From the NCBI GenBank assembly GCA_002270565.1, contig NQMI01000002.1, positions 940,899 through 1,004,898 on the forward strand: 64,000 nucleotides of DNA. Reading direction: 5' to 3'. Positions 1 to 9,730 of this stretch are shown in pieces; position 1 is the first letter of the stretch, and each line of letters opens with the position of its first letter. The notes beneath the pieces were generated by a model. The model saw nothing but the letters and a program-made list of their open reading frames with translations. It did not search any database and was not told the origin of the DNA. The position numbers were made by a program, and so were the translations under genes. Source of the stretch: Stenocarpella maydis. Lineage: Eukaryota; Ascomycota; Sordariomycetes; Diaporthales; Diaporthaceae.

Positions 1-400
1 GTTAGTAAATATTATAAATTTAATTTACTTATTAATATAATTTACTTACTGGGAAACTGTATTATAATTACTTTAGTTAATTTAAATATGTAAAAATTAA
101 TTAGATTTAAGTAATTACGTATAGTTAGTACTAATTAATGCTAACGGTTAATAATTATTTAGCCCTAGGTAGGTACTAGAGTAGCTTAAAGTTAGTAAAT
201 TTACTAAAAACTAGCTACTTCCTAGTCTTAGCTACTTCTTAATACCCTATATTATTAAGTTTTAATTATATATAAGTATATATTTATAAAACTCTTTTAA
301 AATATTAATAATATAGTATTAATAGAAATTTAATGTAATTATGCGAATGAGTAATTAGCTGGGCCTTAGGTATAATATGTATAGGTGCAGTGTATTATTG
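1..400. repeat. AT-rich, RIP-like sequence at window edge
   Basis: This stretch is extremely AT-rich, dense in TAAT, TTAG and TATA tetramers, and has no open frame of useful length. It looks like the large AT block further right and is probably the end of another RIP-mutated repeat. Composition returns to normal by about position 420. No terminal repeat or coding remnant could be recognised, so the element type is unknown. Confidence 0.6.
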
Positions 401-577
401 GGAAATAGCAAATTTTAACGTGGACAAAGCGGGATGACTTTATAACCATAGGTAATCGCCTTGGCCAGCGTTATTGTAGTAAGGCGAATTAGTATACATC
501 GGACATACTGCCATGATATCACAAGCAGTGCAGGATTGATGTTTCCCCATTCTGTCCAGAGGCTCCGATCCTGGACA

Positions 578-1742
578 TTAAGGATTACCACCAGTCTGGA
601 ACTTGTCGAACAGCTCTTTAGGTCCAACTAGTGAGAACCAGCCGTCGTCGCGCTCAAAGCCGACCAGTGAGATGTTTCTCCCCGGCGGTGTGCCCTTGTC
701 TATGGGCGAGACAAGGCCTCTCCTGATCCTGTCGAGGAAGCCATCGACCTCGCAGAGGAATTCGGCGGCCTGCGTGTTGTGTGTGCAATGACCAGATGCC
801 ATGATGACACGGTTGTCATCCGTGGCGCCTGTGTTCCACCCGTCCACGAGTTGTCGCAAATTGTGCAAGGTGGCAGCATAATCAGTCAAGTTCCCGGATA
901 GGGAGAAGAGGATAGGTGCCCACTCGTACAGAGTATCGCCTACGTACAAGACCCTTTCCTGTTGATCCCATACAGCAAGCTCATCAGGCGTGTGGCCCGG
1001 TGTCTGGTATATAGTGAGCCCGAGACGCTCGCTCCCGCAGATGACCTGCTCGGCGTTTGCGGCCCAATGGGACACCGTGTATCGAGGAGTGTCCATGCCG
1101 ACGAAGCGACACAAGGATGAAGTTGGCAAGTCATGCTCGATGAAGCCCCTGTCATAAGCGCTTGCCCATATGGAAGATTTCGGCGCATCTGTGAATTGTG
1201 CAATGCCCCCTGGCGGGTTAGGTACCGCATCAGCGGGATTGAACCTTTTTCTGCTCGCTGAATGGTGACTCGGAAAACAGAGAGAGAGAGAGAGACGAAC
1301 CAATATGATCGTAGTGGCAGTGAGTACAAATAACTACATAGGATTTGGTACCTCCCGCATTGAGGGGCCTGCTGTGGTTCTCGTGGACGGGATACTCCTC
1401 GATGAAGCCCCTCAGGGAGGTGAGTTTGACGCCTGGGTCCCTAGCAGCACCGCCGCAACCGGTGTCGATGAGGACGACGACAGAGCCATAGACCTTGACA
1501 TAAATGAAGGGGAACTCTCCGTACTTGTCAGCCTCAATGATGCGAAACGTCGACTTGTTCAGCCTGGTGCACGTGAAGCAGGTAGATGGCCTGTTGTCCT
1601 CGGCCTTGTCGTTGCGTTCTGAGGTCTCCACCGAGCTGGCGGATGACGACGTCAATGCGGATGACTTTGTGCGAACGGCTGGGGGGGCCTGGGGCGGCAG
1701 GGTGGCCCGTGGGTTGCAGCGGAACCAGTCGAGGCAGCCCAT
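578..1742 (-). CDS. MBL-fold metallo-hydrolase (lactonase-like)
   Basis: Predicted metallo-beta-lactamase-fold hydrolase of about 372 residues in two exons. Exon 1 (1742 to about 1301) carries the beta-strand segment ending VVLIDTGCGG and the metal-binding HxHxDH motif as HCHYDH. Exon 2 (about 1257 to 578) carries the later ligands: His in QTPGHTPDE, Asp in YVGDTLYEW and His in ASGHCTHN. All five expected motifs are present in order, so the enzyme is probably an active dinuclear Zn hydrolase. The intron sits directly after the HxHxDH motif and contains a CT/GA dinucleotide run. Two splice choices keep the frame (intron about 1258-1300 or 1251-1296); both are short. N-acyl-homoserine lactonases and related hydrolases share this pattern, but the substrate cannot be read from sequence. 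No signal peptide was seen. Confidence 0.85.
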
Positions 1743-2006
1743 CCTGAGAGTCGATGCCAGTCAGGGAGATATAACAAGGCGTCGTGGCGTGAAACGGTGG
1801 CCGTGGCCGTGCTGCGGGAATAATATATCAGCCACAGAAGAGGGGTGTGGAGCAGCAGAGGTTACTTACTTACTAAGTACTTGAGTAGGTAGGTAGTTAG
1901 TTTTAGTGCCCCTTTGCCGAGCCTCCCGTGCCTTTCACCTCCAACATGAACAAATAGTAGCAAGTATCTACTTGAGTACCTGCCAATCTCATCCTGCCCT
2001 GCCCGC

Positions 2007-2526
2007 ATGCCCATCACCGACGGCGAGGCCACGCCCCTCATCACCCACCGGTCCGGGTCTTCACGCTTCAAGATGAGCTCCACCAGCACCACATCCGCCT
2101 ACTGGCGCGTCGGCGCGCTGTATGGCGCTGCTGGCGTCTGCCTCGGGGCCTTTGGCGCCCACGGCCTGAAACAACGCATCTCAGACCCGGCAAAGATTGC
2201 GAGCTGGGCCACTGCTGCCCAGTACCAGGTCCGACTTTCTCGTCCCTGCGAGGCCCCGTGACGTCTGTCCTGACAACCGAGCACCTGACTAGATTCTCCA
2301 CTCCATCGCCCTGCTCATCGCCCGCGACAACCCCGTCGCTGCTGGCCTTTTCACCGCGGGCATGACTATGTTCTCCGGGAGCATCTACGCCCTCGTCCTG
2401 GACCCCGCCCGGTTCAAGTTCCTGGGGCCCGTCACGCCCATTGGCGGCCTTTGCCTTATCGGCGGTTGGCTCGCACTGGCCTTTGGCAAGGGGCCTCGTG
2501 TCGCTGCCGGCGAGCTAAGGCTGTAG
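2007..2526 (+). CDS. DUF423/TMEM256-family small membrane protein
   Basis: Two exons, 2007-2228 and 2293-2526, encode 151 residues. The intron (2229-2292) has GT/AG ends and a CTGAC branch site. The protein is a small multi-spanning membrane protein of the DUF423 (YgdD/TMEM256) family: the first hydrophobic segment holds the hallmark AGVCLGAFGAHGLK, followed after the intron by LHSIALLIAR, FTAGMTMFSGSIYAL and a terminal GPVTPIGGLCLIGGW segment. Four membrane segments are expected. Its biochemical role is unknown in all kingdoms. A second in-frame ATG at residue 23 (MSSTSTTS) would give 129 residues, closer to the family's usual length, so the true start is uncertain. It converges with the glycosyltransferase gene downstream. 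Confidence 0.85.
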
Positions 2527-2880
2527 GAATCTGTCACCGGAGCGGCACACCCTGGCATCCATCCCCATGTGTGTTTCCATGTTGGGCGATCCAGATACTG
2601 TGGCTCAGGTCTCGGGCTCCAAGTCCTACAGGGGGTACCGCTTTTCTCAGAAAGGCAGTTGTGGGAAGCAGCCGCCACAAGGGGCCCCCAGGGGTGCTAT
2701 GACAACCGTTCCGTGGCGTAGATGTTCTATTTTCGATATTGGACCATTGGTCGATGTCCAAGGTTCATTCAGAGATCACCATGTAGGTATGCAAGGTGGA
2801 AATACCACACCGGAGAACTCGAATCAGGTCAACTCGAGCTCGTCATCCACGGGCCATCGTGTCTTGTCCGCCTCTCCTGC
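2527..2880. other. intergenic, convergent 3' ends
   Basis: This 354 bp lies between the stop codons of two convergent genes and must hold both 3' UTRs and polyadenylation signals. The long plus-strand open frame that crosses it runs into the antisense of the glycosyltransferase gene and is taken as a shadow. Nothing else was recognised. Confidence 0.5.
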
Positions 2881-4446
2881 CTATGACCTGCTGAACAGGC
2901 CTCTGGCCCACCGTGTCGCCTTGGTGAACACCAAATATACACTGACCAGACCCCAGAAGCCCACAATGACACCCAGCGCAGCAGCAAGCCTGGAGCCTAC
3001 CACAGTCTCCCGCGCCGCATCACTCAACATCAGCCATCCGAATACCGGAACGGCAGATGCCCTCGGGCCTGAACCACCACCTCCGTCCTCCACTCGCGTC
3101 TCTTCCAGCTCCTCCTCTCTCTGCCGTATTGTGTCCGCCATCCTCCAAGCCACCTTGTTGTTGATCTTGTCCCATGTCGCCTCCCTTGCCTGCCTCAGTG
3201 CACTGTCTCTGAACCGGTCCCTTAGCCTCTCGTCGTTGACTAGCAAGACAACTTTTTCCACAAAAGCCGAGAGGTCCCCAGGCGGCGTGAGGAAGCCGCT
3301 GACCCCGTCGTGAATCGTGTCGCTCGGCCCGCCCATGTCCCTCGCCACAACGGGCACCCCAGAAGCGAACGACTCGAGCACCACAAGCCCGAACGTCTCA
3401 GACACGGAACAGTGCAGGAACAGGTCGGCGCTGGCGTACGCCTCGGCCAGCGCCTCGCCGACCTTGAACCCCGCGAACACGACCTTGCCCTTGCGTACCA
3501 GGTCCGAGAAGAGGTCCTTGATCTCCGCCTCGACCTCCGGCTGGCGGTTGCCACCGACAATGTAGAGCTTGAAGCTCAGGCCACGCGCGTCCAGCTCCCG
3601 GGCCGCGAGGGCGAGGAAGTCGAAGCTCTTCTCCGCCGCGAGCCTCGCCACGCAGATCAGGATGGCCTCGCCGTCCGGGGCGATGCTCGTCCTCAGCGCC
3701 TCGCTCCTCCTCGCCGGGTGGAACATGGCCGCGTCCACGCCCCGCGTCAAGACCTCCATCTTGTCCCCCTGGACACGGTGGCGCTCCAGGTACCGGCGCA
3801 CATATGTGCTGGGGTAGAATATGGTCCGCACACTGCTGTGCCTGAAGAGAAAACCCTGGACTGCAGCAAACGTGTAATCCGCGATGTCACCCATCGGCCA
3901 TGGGAAAAGCGTCCTGCAGTAGCCGGCGAGGTCGGTCTGGAAGTTGCAGATGACGGGCACCTGCTCTGCCCGTGGCCGCTGGCGCAGCTGCAGCATGACC
4001 TGGAAGCCCAGGCTTGCGGGAGAGGCGAGGTAGATCAGATCGGGGGGGCAGCCGAATGTGCGGCGGTAGATCTCGGAGAGGCGGACAAGGTAGGCTATGC
4101 TGAGCTCTGGGTTGAAGGGCACCGGATATCCGTGCAGGCGGACTTCGACGCCGTTGGAACCGGTGCTCGCAAGGCTGCCAGCCGCGTTGTTTGACGACCC
4201 CGGCGCCGCTGCAGTGGTTGCGGACTTGGGAATAAAGGTGTTGATCCTGGTAGAGTTGTGTGGCGACACGACGGCGAGGTCACACCCGTTGGTGCGCAAG
4301 TGATTGACAAGCATCAGCGTCGTCCGGCTCACCCCGTTGACAGGCCCAAAGGACTCGGTGCAGAGCAGCACCCTCTTTCCCCTCAGGGCTTCCGGAAACA
4401 CCGAGACATCATAGTGCCCACCTGCTGGTAGGGCTGCAGGCGCCAT
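2881..4446 (-). CDS. GT4 glycosyltransferase, SqdX/SQD2-like
   Basis: Single-exon gene for a 521-residue GT-B-fold glycosyltransferase of family GT4. The N-terminal Rossmann half opens with VLLCTESFGPVNGVSRTTL (residues 26-44), the 'TE.F.P..(D/N)G' pattern of SqdX/SQD2 sulfolipid synthases. Residues 233-244 (LTRGVDAAMFHP) and the C-terminal donor-site E-x7-E (E350 and E358 in SETFGLVVLE), followed by SGVPVVARDMGGP and DGVSGFL, are all present. A hydrophobic segment at about 488-507 near the C terminus is a likely membrane anchor, unusual for bacterial SqdX. Relatives transfer sulfoquinovose or glucuronic acid to diacylglycerol. It is divergent from a UDP-glucose dehydrogenase gene 1.4 kb away, which would supply UDP-glucuronate; the acceptor lipid is inference. 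Confidence 0.8.
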   Translation of the reverse strand: MAPAALPAGGHYDVSVFPEALRGKRVLLCTESFGPVNGVSRTTLMLVNHLRTNGCDLAVVSPHNSTRINTFIPKSATTAAAPGSSNNAAGSLASTGSNGVEVRLHGYPVPFNPELSIAYLVRLSEIYRRTFGCPPDLIYLASPASLGFQVMLQLRQRPRAEQVPVICNFQTDLAGYCRTLFPWPMGDIADYTFAAVQGFLFRHSSVRTIFYPSTYVRRYLERHRVQGDKMEVLTRGVDAAMFHPARRSEALRTSIAPDGEAILICVARLAAEKSFDFLALAARELDARGLSFKLYIVGGNRQPEVEAEIKDLFSDLVRKGKVVFAGFKVGEALAEAYASADLFLHCSVSETFGLVVLESFASGVPVVARDMGGPSDTIHDGVSGFLTPPGDLSAFVEKVVLLVNDERLRDRFRDSALRQAREATWDKINNKVAWRMADTIRQREEELEETRVEDGGGGSGPRASAVPVFGWLMLSDAARETVVGSRLAAALGVIVGFWGLVSVYLVFTKATRWARGLFSRS

Positions 4447-5051
4447 GCTGCCTGGTCAGGCACAAGACCCAGGCTTCTGGGCCGTGGAACCGCAGTTGAC
4501 CAGCCCAGTCAGTGTGCTGAGCCTTCTCAGCAGCCCATCAGAGTCTGCCCCGGAACTAAGCGTGGTGGAGAGTCAGTGCTGACCTGGGCTGTGAACGAGG
4601 AGAAGATCACCAAGTGAGGGAGAAACTGGGTATTCCGCCCTGGAAGCTGGCGATTTAAAAGCGAGGTGCGCCCTGTGGCATCGAGTTGGCCGCGGTGGGT
4701 GTGTGCTGTTGGCAATGTCCAGGATTGTCATGTGCCAGGCTCATCCGCAAGGGCCTGCCCAGAAGCCAGCGAGCATTATGGTCTCCACCACAACCGTGAC
4801 AGTCAGGTGGGTGCAGCAAAGGGTGCCATCTAGACGGCCGTCCCCCCGGCTCTTCTCCTGCCTCGGGACTTCCTTGTGGGCGACAGCCGCCGAGATAGTG
4901 CAAAGGACTGAGTGGCAGGAAAAGCGCTGGGCGGTTGTTGTGCATGACGGACGGCATCCATCAGAGGTGCGGGTGATGCTGACCCGCAGGGCTGCAGTGG
5001 ATCCACCCATGACCCGTGCGCTGCGGGTGCACCAGGCAGAACACCTACCGG

Positions 5052-5100
5052 CCTAGGCACCTAGGGAGGTACCTAGGGACGTACCTAGGGAGGTACCCAG
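5052..5100. repeat. short palindromic CCTAGG/GGTACC tandem cluster
   Basis: Four CCTAGG hexamers, each flanked by GGTAC or CGTAC half-sites, occur in about 50 bp, forming imperfect tandem and inverted units. It lies roughly midway in the divergent intergenic region, so it could be a shared regulatory site, but it could equally be a simple repeat. No known fungal factor site was matched. Confidence 0.45.
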
Positions 5101-5833
5101 GCTTATCGGGGGGCACTTACACGCACAAGGGGCCAATCACAAGCCTCAGCCCAGGCACACGGCCCTGGCCCGCCCAATGGACGAGCCCCTCCAGGGCATG
5201 ATGGGGGGGCATGCGGCTTCATTGGGCAGGCTGTCCCAGACCCTTCCGGCCTTTAGGGGTCCAGAGAGCCGGACGGTGGCCCGTCTTGGACGCCTTGTGG
5301 CCTCGGAGCCTGCCATCTGCCATGTACGGGTTCAGGGACACTTGGTGCTTGGTGCTGCCTTTGGTCGGTCATGCGCCGGGCCCGGCCTGCCTCCCAGGAG
5401 GCCAACAGAGCCACCAGCTTGACCCCGTGCCAGTGCTGGTTGGGTGTCGTGCCTGGCATCCGGCACACCTGGACGTGCGATCCATTGCCGGCTGCTGTGC
5501 TTTCTGGGTGAGGCCATGAGGCGGAATTCCCGTGCTTGCGCAATACCCCTCAGCTCCGCGCCGTCAGGTCACGTCGCCACCTGTGCGTTTTCTCTCTGGC
5601 AAAGCCCCCTCTGTCTCGGCCGTCCTACAGACTCGTCCAGGACGGTCACCGCAAGTATCTCTCTCGCGCTGCCGAACTCGAGACAGGCTGTGTCAAGCCA
5701 CGCCACCATATTACCTGCCTCCTGAGCATCCACACGGGGTCAGACATGGACCACGCGACGTCTTATCAGTAACTCCCCCATCCCGCCGTCACGGGGCGAC
5801 CCCCGGCCATAAGGATGACAATATCCATCGGGC

Positions 5834-5842
5834 ATGAAATGA
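5834..5842 (+). promoter_or_regulatory. minimal upstream ORF (ATG AAA TGA)
   Basis: A two-codon upstream frame lies 46 bp before the dehydrogenase start. A second out-of-frame ATG at about 5869 follows. If the transcript begins upstream of these, they could reduce initiation at the main start. The transcription start is unknown, so this is only a possibility. Confidence 0.3.
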
Positions 5843-5888
5843 GAGAGTGCAGTACTTACCAGCCGCCAGATGCTGCGCCAAGGGCAAG

Positions 5889-8022
5889 ATGAACCCACCG
5901 TCGTCTCCCCAGGTTGACAGCCACGAGGATATCACCAACATCCTCGACGGCTCAACGGCCCCCACAACGCCAGAAGGCAGCTACATTTCCAGCCCGCTGC
6001 TGCGCCCACAGGCTCCCGACGCACTCGGCATGGGCATTACGCAGACCAGGCCCGTCCGCAACATCTGCTGCGTCGGTGCGGGATACGTCGGTAAGAGACA
6101 AGGAGCCTGCGGTAGCGGACGAGGCACGACAATGGCCACTCGCTGACGTACGCTGAGCGCAGGCGGACCCACGGGAGCAGTGGTCGCCTTCAACAACCCC
6201 GACATCCGCGTGACAGTGGTCGACCTCGACGAGGACCGGATCCGACGCTGGAACAGTAGACACCCGCCCATCTACGAGCCCGGCCTCGGGGATATCCTGA
6301 GGGTTGCCCGGGATGGCACACGAGAGACGGTCGTTGCCGGCGCCCAGCGGCCGGACCCCCCCACACACGTGGAGCTCCAGCCCGGTGCATCGCTGGCCAG
6401 CCGCGGCATCATCGTGCCCGCCAGGCAGCCCAACCTGTTCTTCAGCACCCTGGTGGGACAGTGCATCTCCGAGGCAGATGTCGTCTTGATCTCTGTCAAC
6501 ACGCCGACCAAGACACGCGGCGCGGGCAGAGGATGCGCAACCGACATGACGGCCTTTGAGGCAGTCACCGCCGAGGTTGCACGCCATGCGAGGGCCGGGG
6601 CCATCATTGTGGAGAAGAGCACCGTGCCGTGCCGGACGGCCCAGATGGTCAGGGATACGGTATGTCGTGGACCCTCAGGCGCGAGAACCAGACGAGGTTG
6701 GCCGCTGACCCCGGGGCTTGCCTGCCTGGTAGATGGCCGTGCACCGCCCCGGCGTGCACTTCGAGATCCTCTCTAATCCCGAGTTCCTTGCCGCCGGCAC
6801 GGCTGTCAGTGACCTCCTCCGTCCGGACCGCGTCCTCATCGGCTCCTCGCCGACGCCGGCTGGCCGCAGGGCGGCGTCGGCGCTCGCGGCAGTCTATGCC
6901 GGCTGGGTGCCACGCCAGCGCATCATCACGACCAATGTGTGGTCCTCTGAGCTTGCCAAGCTGGTGGCCAACTCGATGCTCGCGCAGCGCATATCGTCCA
7001 TCAACTCGATCGCAGCCGTGTGCGAGAAGACGGGCGCGGAGGTGGGGGAGGTTGCGGCGGCGATCGGCGCTGACCCGCGGATCGGCGACAAGTTCCTCAG
7101 GGCAGGCATCGGCTTCGGCGGGTCGTGCTTCAAGAAGGACGTGCTGTCGCTCGTGTACCTCGCGCAGAGCCTCGGGCTGGGGGAGGTGGCAGAGTACTGG
7201 AGGCAGGTGAACGCCATCAACGAGTACAGCCGCGACAGGTTCGCCGCGCGGGTGGTGCGGTGCCTGAACGGCACGCTCGCCGGGAAGAAGCTGGCCGTCC
7301 TCGGCTATGCGTTCAAGAAGAACACCAGCGACACGCGCGAGTCGCCTGCCCTCGACATCGTCCGGGCGCTGCTGGAGGAGGGGCCGCGGGAGGTCGCCGT
7401 GTTTGACCCGTGCTGCAACCCGGCCACGATGCGCGACGAGATCAAGCACCTGCTGAGGGGCTGCGCGGGAGTCTGCGCCGGCAGGATCCTAAAGGAGGAC
7501 GGGGGCCCATTGGCCGTATACGACGGCGCCTACGAGGCGTGCGCGGCTGCCGATGCCGTCGTGATCACCACCGATTTCGACGAGTTCAGGAACGGGCCGG
7601 GCAGAGACAACGGATCCAAGACCGGGACTGGTGCCGCCACCACCGCCAGGTCATCACCGCAGCGGCCACCCGCCGCCACAGGACCGACCGAGCTGGACCT
7701 CCTGTCCCTGGGCAGAAGAAACAGGCTTGGGTCGCCGTCTTCACCTGCATCTCCATCGTGGCCACCGCTGTCCTCGTCCGACCCTCTGCAGCGGCTCTGT
7801 GCTGAGCCAGCCTGCGACGTCAGCTGCCCGGACTGCGGGCTGGAACGCAGCGGCCATCCCCCCCACGAGGAATATAAGCTCAAGGAGAGGGTGGACTGGG
7901 CCAGGATCAGTTATCACATGAAGAAGCCCAGGTGGGTGTTTGACGGAAGAGGCGTCCTCGACGTCAAGGAAATGGAGAGGCTTGGGTTCCGGGTTGAGAG
8001 TGTCGGGAGGCAATCACTTTGA
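5889..8022 (+). CDS. UDP-glucose 6-dehydrogenase
   Basis: Oxidises UDP-glucose to UDP-glucuronate with two NAD+ (cytosolic). Three exons: 5889-6090, 6163-6659 and 6733-8022, giving 662 residues; the phases agree (the intron 6091-6162 splits a Gly codon; 6660-6732 is phase 0). The NAD-binding motif reads CCVGAGYVGGPTG across intron 1, then VVDLDEDRI. Exon 3 holds NPEFLAAGTAVSDL, the central helix with NSMLAQRISSIN, and the catalytic cysteine in GFGGSCFKKDV (about C365). The C-terminal domain shows GYAFKKNTSDTRESPA and ends with WVFDGRGVLD. Between TDFDEF and DWARI there is a low-complexity insertion of about 100 residues, which explains the excess over the usual ~490. Most of the N-terminal 50 residues are also extra. 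The start is the first in-frame ATG. Confidence 0.92.
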
Positions 8023-8617
8023 GGTTGGCGTCTTGCTTCCAGAATGTCTGCGTCTTTCCCGGGCTTCAAACATTGGTATCACGCTCCGCACCTCGAAGCC
8101 GAGGTCCAGATGTCTGAGCCCTTCATACCTTGGCGCAGTAGATGAAACAGAATGGCCCGGCATCTTCCAGGCGACATCGTGGCTGCCGTGACTGATGAGG
8201 TCACAGCCCGGGCCGCCCTGTGATTGCTTCACAGCAGCCCCAAAATACCATAGTATACCGGTGTTTCATGCGGTCAGGGGCGGGGGTTGACCCCGGCTTC
8301 GTCCCACTTCAGGCTATATATACTTGAGTAGTATACCAAGAGGCTTATACCGAATCTAATGCTACACGTTGAGCCACTCTGATCCCTGGCGATGACATAC
8401 CTTGCCAGGCTCTCACCAAGCCGTCACACTCGACGTCATCCTTGGACATGGTCTAAGTCGGGGTCTTTGCTCACACAGGTCGCCGCGCAGCATATCAGAC
8501 CCTAAAAGATGTGACCAGAATCCCGTCGGAATTGCACCCACTCCTGCTTGCAATAGGCCTTCGTCTGCCCCATCTATCAAGCGCCTGCAGCCCAACCCGG
8601 TCACAAGATTTACAACA
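8023..8617. other. intergenic; 3' end of dehydrogenase and promoter of MARVEL-like gene
   Basis: About 600 bp between two plus-strand genes. An open frame extends upstream of the next gene in the same phase from 8402, but it has no ATG context or domain and contains likely leader sequence. A TATATATA tract occurs at about 8322. No further feature was recognised. Confidence 0.5.
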
Positions 8618-9730
8618 ATGGGCTCCTCGCCAGGAAGTGCGGGCCTCAAGTGCCTCCAGTGGCTGTTTAGAGGCATACAGTTCGTCTGCTCGGTCGTCAT
8701 ACTCGGCATTTACTCGTACTACCTGGCAACCATGGCCAGCCATGGGATGGCCATCTCAACCACCATCAAGGCCACAGAAGGTATCTCCGCCATCGGCACG
8801 CTATACACAGCCCTTGGTGTGCTGTTTGTGTGTTGCTGCGCAGGCTTCCCCCTCTCGTCTTTCATCGCAATGGTCTTGGACATTGGACTCATCGCCTCCT
8901 ACATCTATGTTGCCGCTGGAAATCGTGACGGGGCGAGCTCGTGTGCGGGCAGCAGCGTGAATACGGTTTATGGGTCGGGGGACGCCGGTGCCACTCCTAG
9001 CACCAGTGGATCAGCGAACAGTATCGCCAACATCCCCGTGAATGGGTTGCCGACATTCCAGATGGCTTGCAGGCTACAGACAGCCTGCCTCGCTGCTGCT
9101 AGTATTGCCTGGTATGTCCTGATCTCCCCACCGTGGTTGCTGGAATGGCTTTGTCCTGCACCAAAAGCTTGGTTCTCGGCTGATAGCCCAACTTTGCACT
9201 TTAGCATTTTTTTTGCGCTGTCTATCCTGTTGGAAATCAGTCTCAACCGCAGCTGCCACCGCGCCTCCCGCTCCATTCGAGACGCTGACGGCGAGTACAT
9301 CTCCAAGTCGGACTACTACGGCCAAGGGGCTCCTCCTCAGCGCCCCCAGGGCCTGAGCCCGTTCCAGGGTGCGCTTCCGTTCCGTCGCCGTGAACCAGTT
9401 GACCCAGACGTGTTGCCGGTGCACCAGCAGCCCGGACAGATGCAGACACGGCAGTTTGACACCTGGGGGGAGGTCGTGTCACTCCATGGCAGCAACCGCC
9501 TTTACTTCAACGAAGGCGAGGATAGGGACGACCACAGCCCACCTATCCAGTTCAAAGAGACAACGGCGCCGCGGCCAGCCGCGGGCCATTACAATGAGGG
9601 CGAACTATCCGACCGAGAATACAACTTGTACCAAGAAGATCAGAACGGAAATGATCATAGCGAGACTGGGAAACGAACAAAACAACGAGAGAGCAGGGCT
9701 GCACGGGCTGAACGATTCGCAGCGTCTTGA
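8618..9730 (+). CDS. MARVEL-like four-span membrane protein
   Basis: Predicted integral membrane protein of 339 residues in two exons (8618-9111 and 9205-9730). The start ATG has a good context (ACAACAATGG) and opens MGSSPGSAGLK. Four hydrophobic segments are visible: FVCSVVILGIYSYYLATMA, a GTLYTALGVLFVCCCA segment, FIAMVLDIGLIASYIYVAAG, and one rebuilt across the intron (LAAASIACIFFALSILLEI). A loop before the last segment contains two Cys and the lumenal Ser/Thr-rich stretch typical of fungal MARVEL proteins. The C-terminal 140 residues are hydrophilic and cytosolic. The intron 9112-9204 is 93 bp, contains no stop and keeps frame if retained, so a 370-residue isoform is possible. Function is unknown; relatives sit in the plasma membrane or eisosome-like domains. 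Confidence 0.75.
   Translation: MGSSPGSAGLKCLQWLFRGIQFVCSVVILGIYSYYLATMASHGMAISTTIKATEGISAIGTLYTALGVLFVCCCAGFPLSSFIAMVLDIGLIASYIYVAAGNRDGASSCAGSSVNTVYGSGDAGATPSTSGSANSIANIPVNGLPTFQMACRLQTACLAAASIAWYVLISPPWLLEWLCPAPKAWFSADSPTLHFSIFFALSILLEISLNRSCHRASRSIRDADGEYISKSDYYGQGAPPQRPQGLSPFQGALPFRRREPVDPDVLPVHQQPGQMQTRQFDTWGEVVSLHGSNRLYFNEGEDRDDHSPPIQFKETTAPRPAAGHYNEGELSDREYNLYQEDQNGNDHSETGKRTKQRESRAARAERFAAS

Larger units (their letters stand above)
4447..5888. promoter_or_regulatory. divergent intergenic region between GT4 and UDP-glucose dehydrogenase
   Basis: This 1.44 kb region must contain the promoters of both divergently transcribed genes. It is of ordinary GC content. It holds a cluster of CCTAGG/GGTACC units at 5052-5100 and an upstream minimal reading frame ATG-AAA-TGA at 5834-5842 ahead of the dehydrogenase. 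Several short overlapping open frames on both strands show no family similarity or sensible splicing and are not called as genes. Confidence 0.5.

Noticed and set aside
2567..3313. 248-codon plus-strand frame
   Set aside because: Mostly antisense to the glycosyltransferase gene, low-complexity Ser-rich product, no domain.
3310..4194. 294-codon plus-strand frame
   Set aside because: Fully antisense to the GT4 gene; composition (His/Arg/Glu-rich) is a codon-bias shadow.
6649..7449. 266-codon minus-strand frame
   Set aside because: Antisense shadow of the UDP-glucose dehydrogenase third exon.
2881..9730. Whole left segment as a secondary-metabolite cluster
   Set aside because: No backbone synthase, oxidases or dedicated exporter; only the GT4-dehydrogenase pair shows a functional link.
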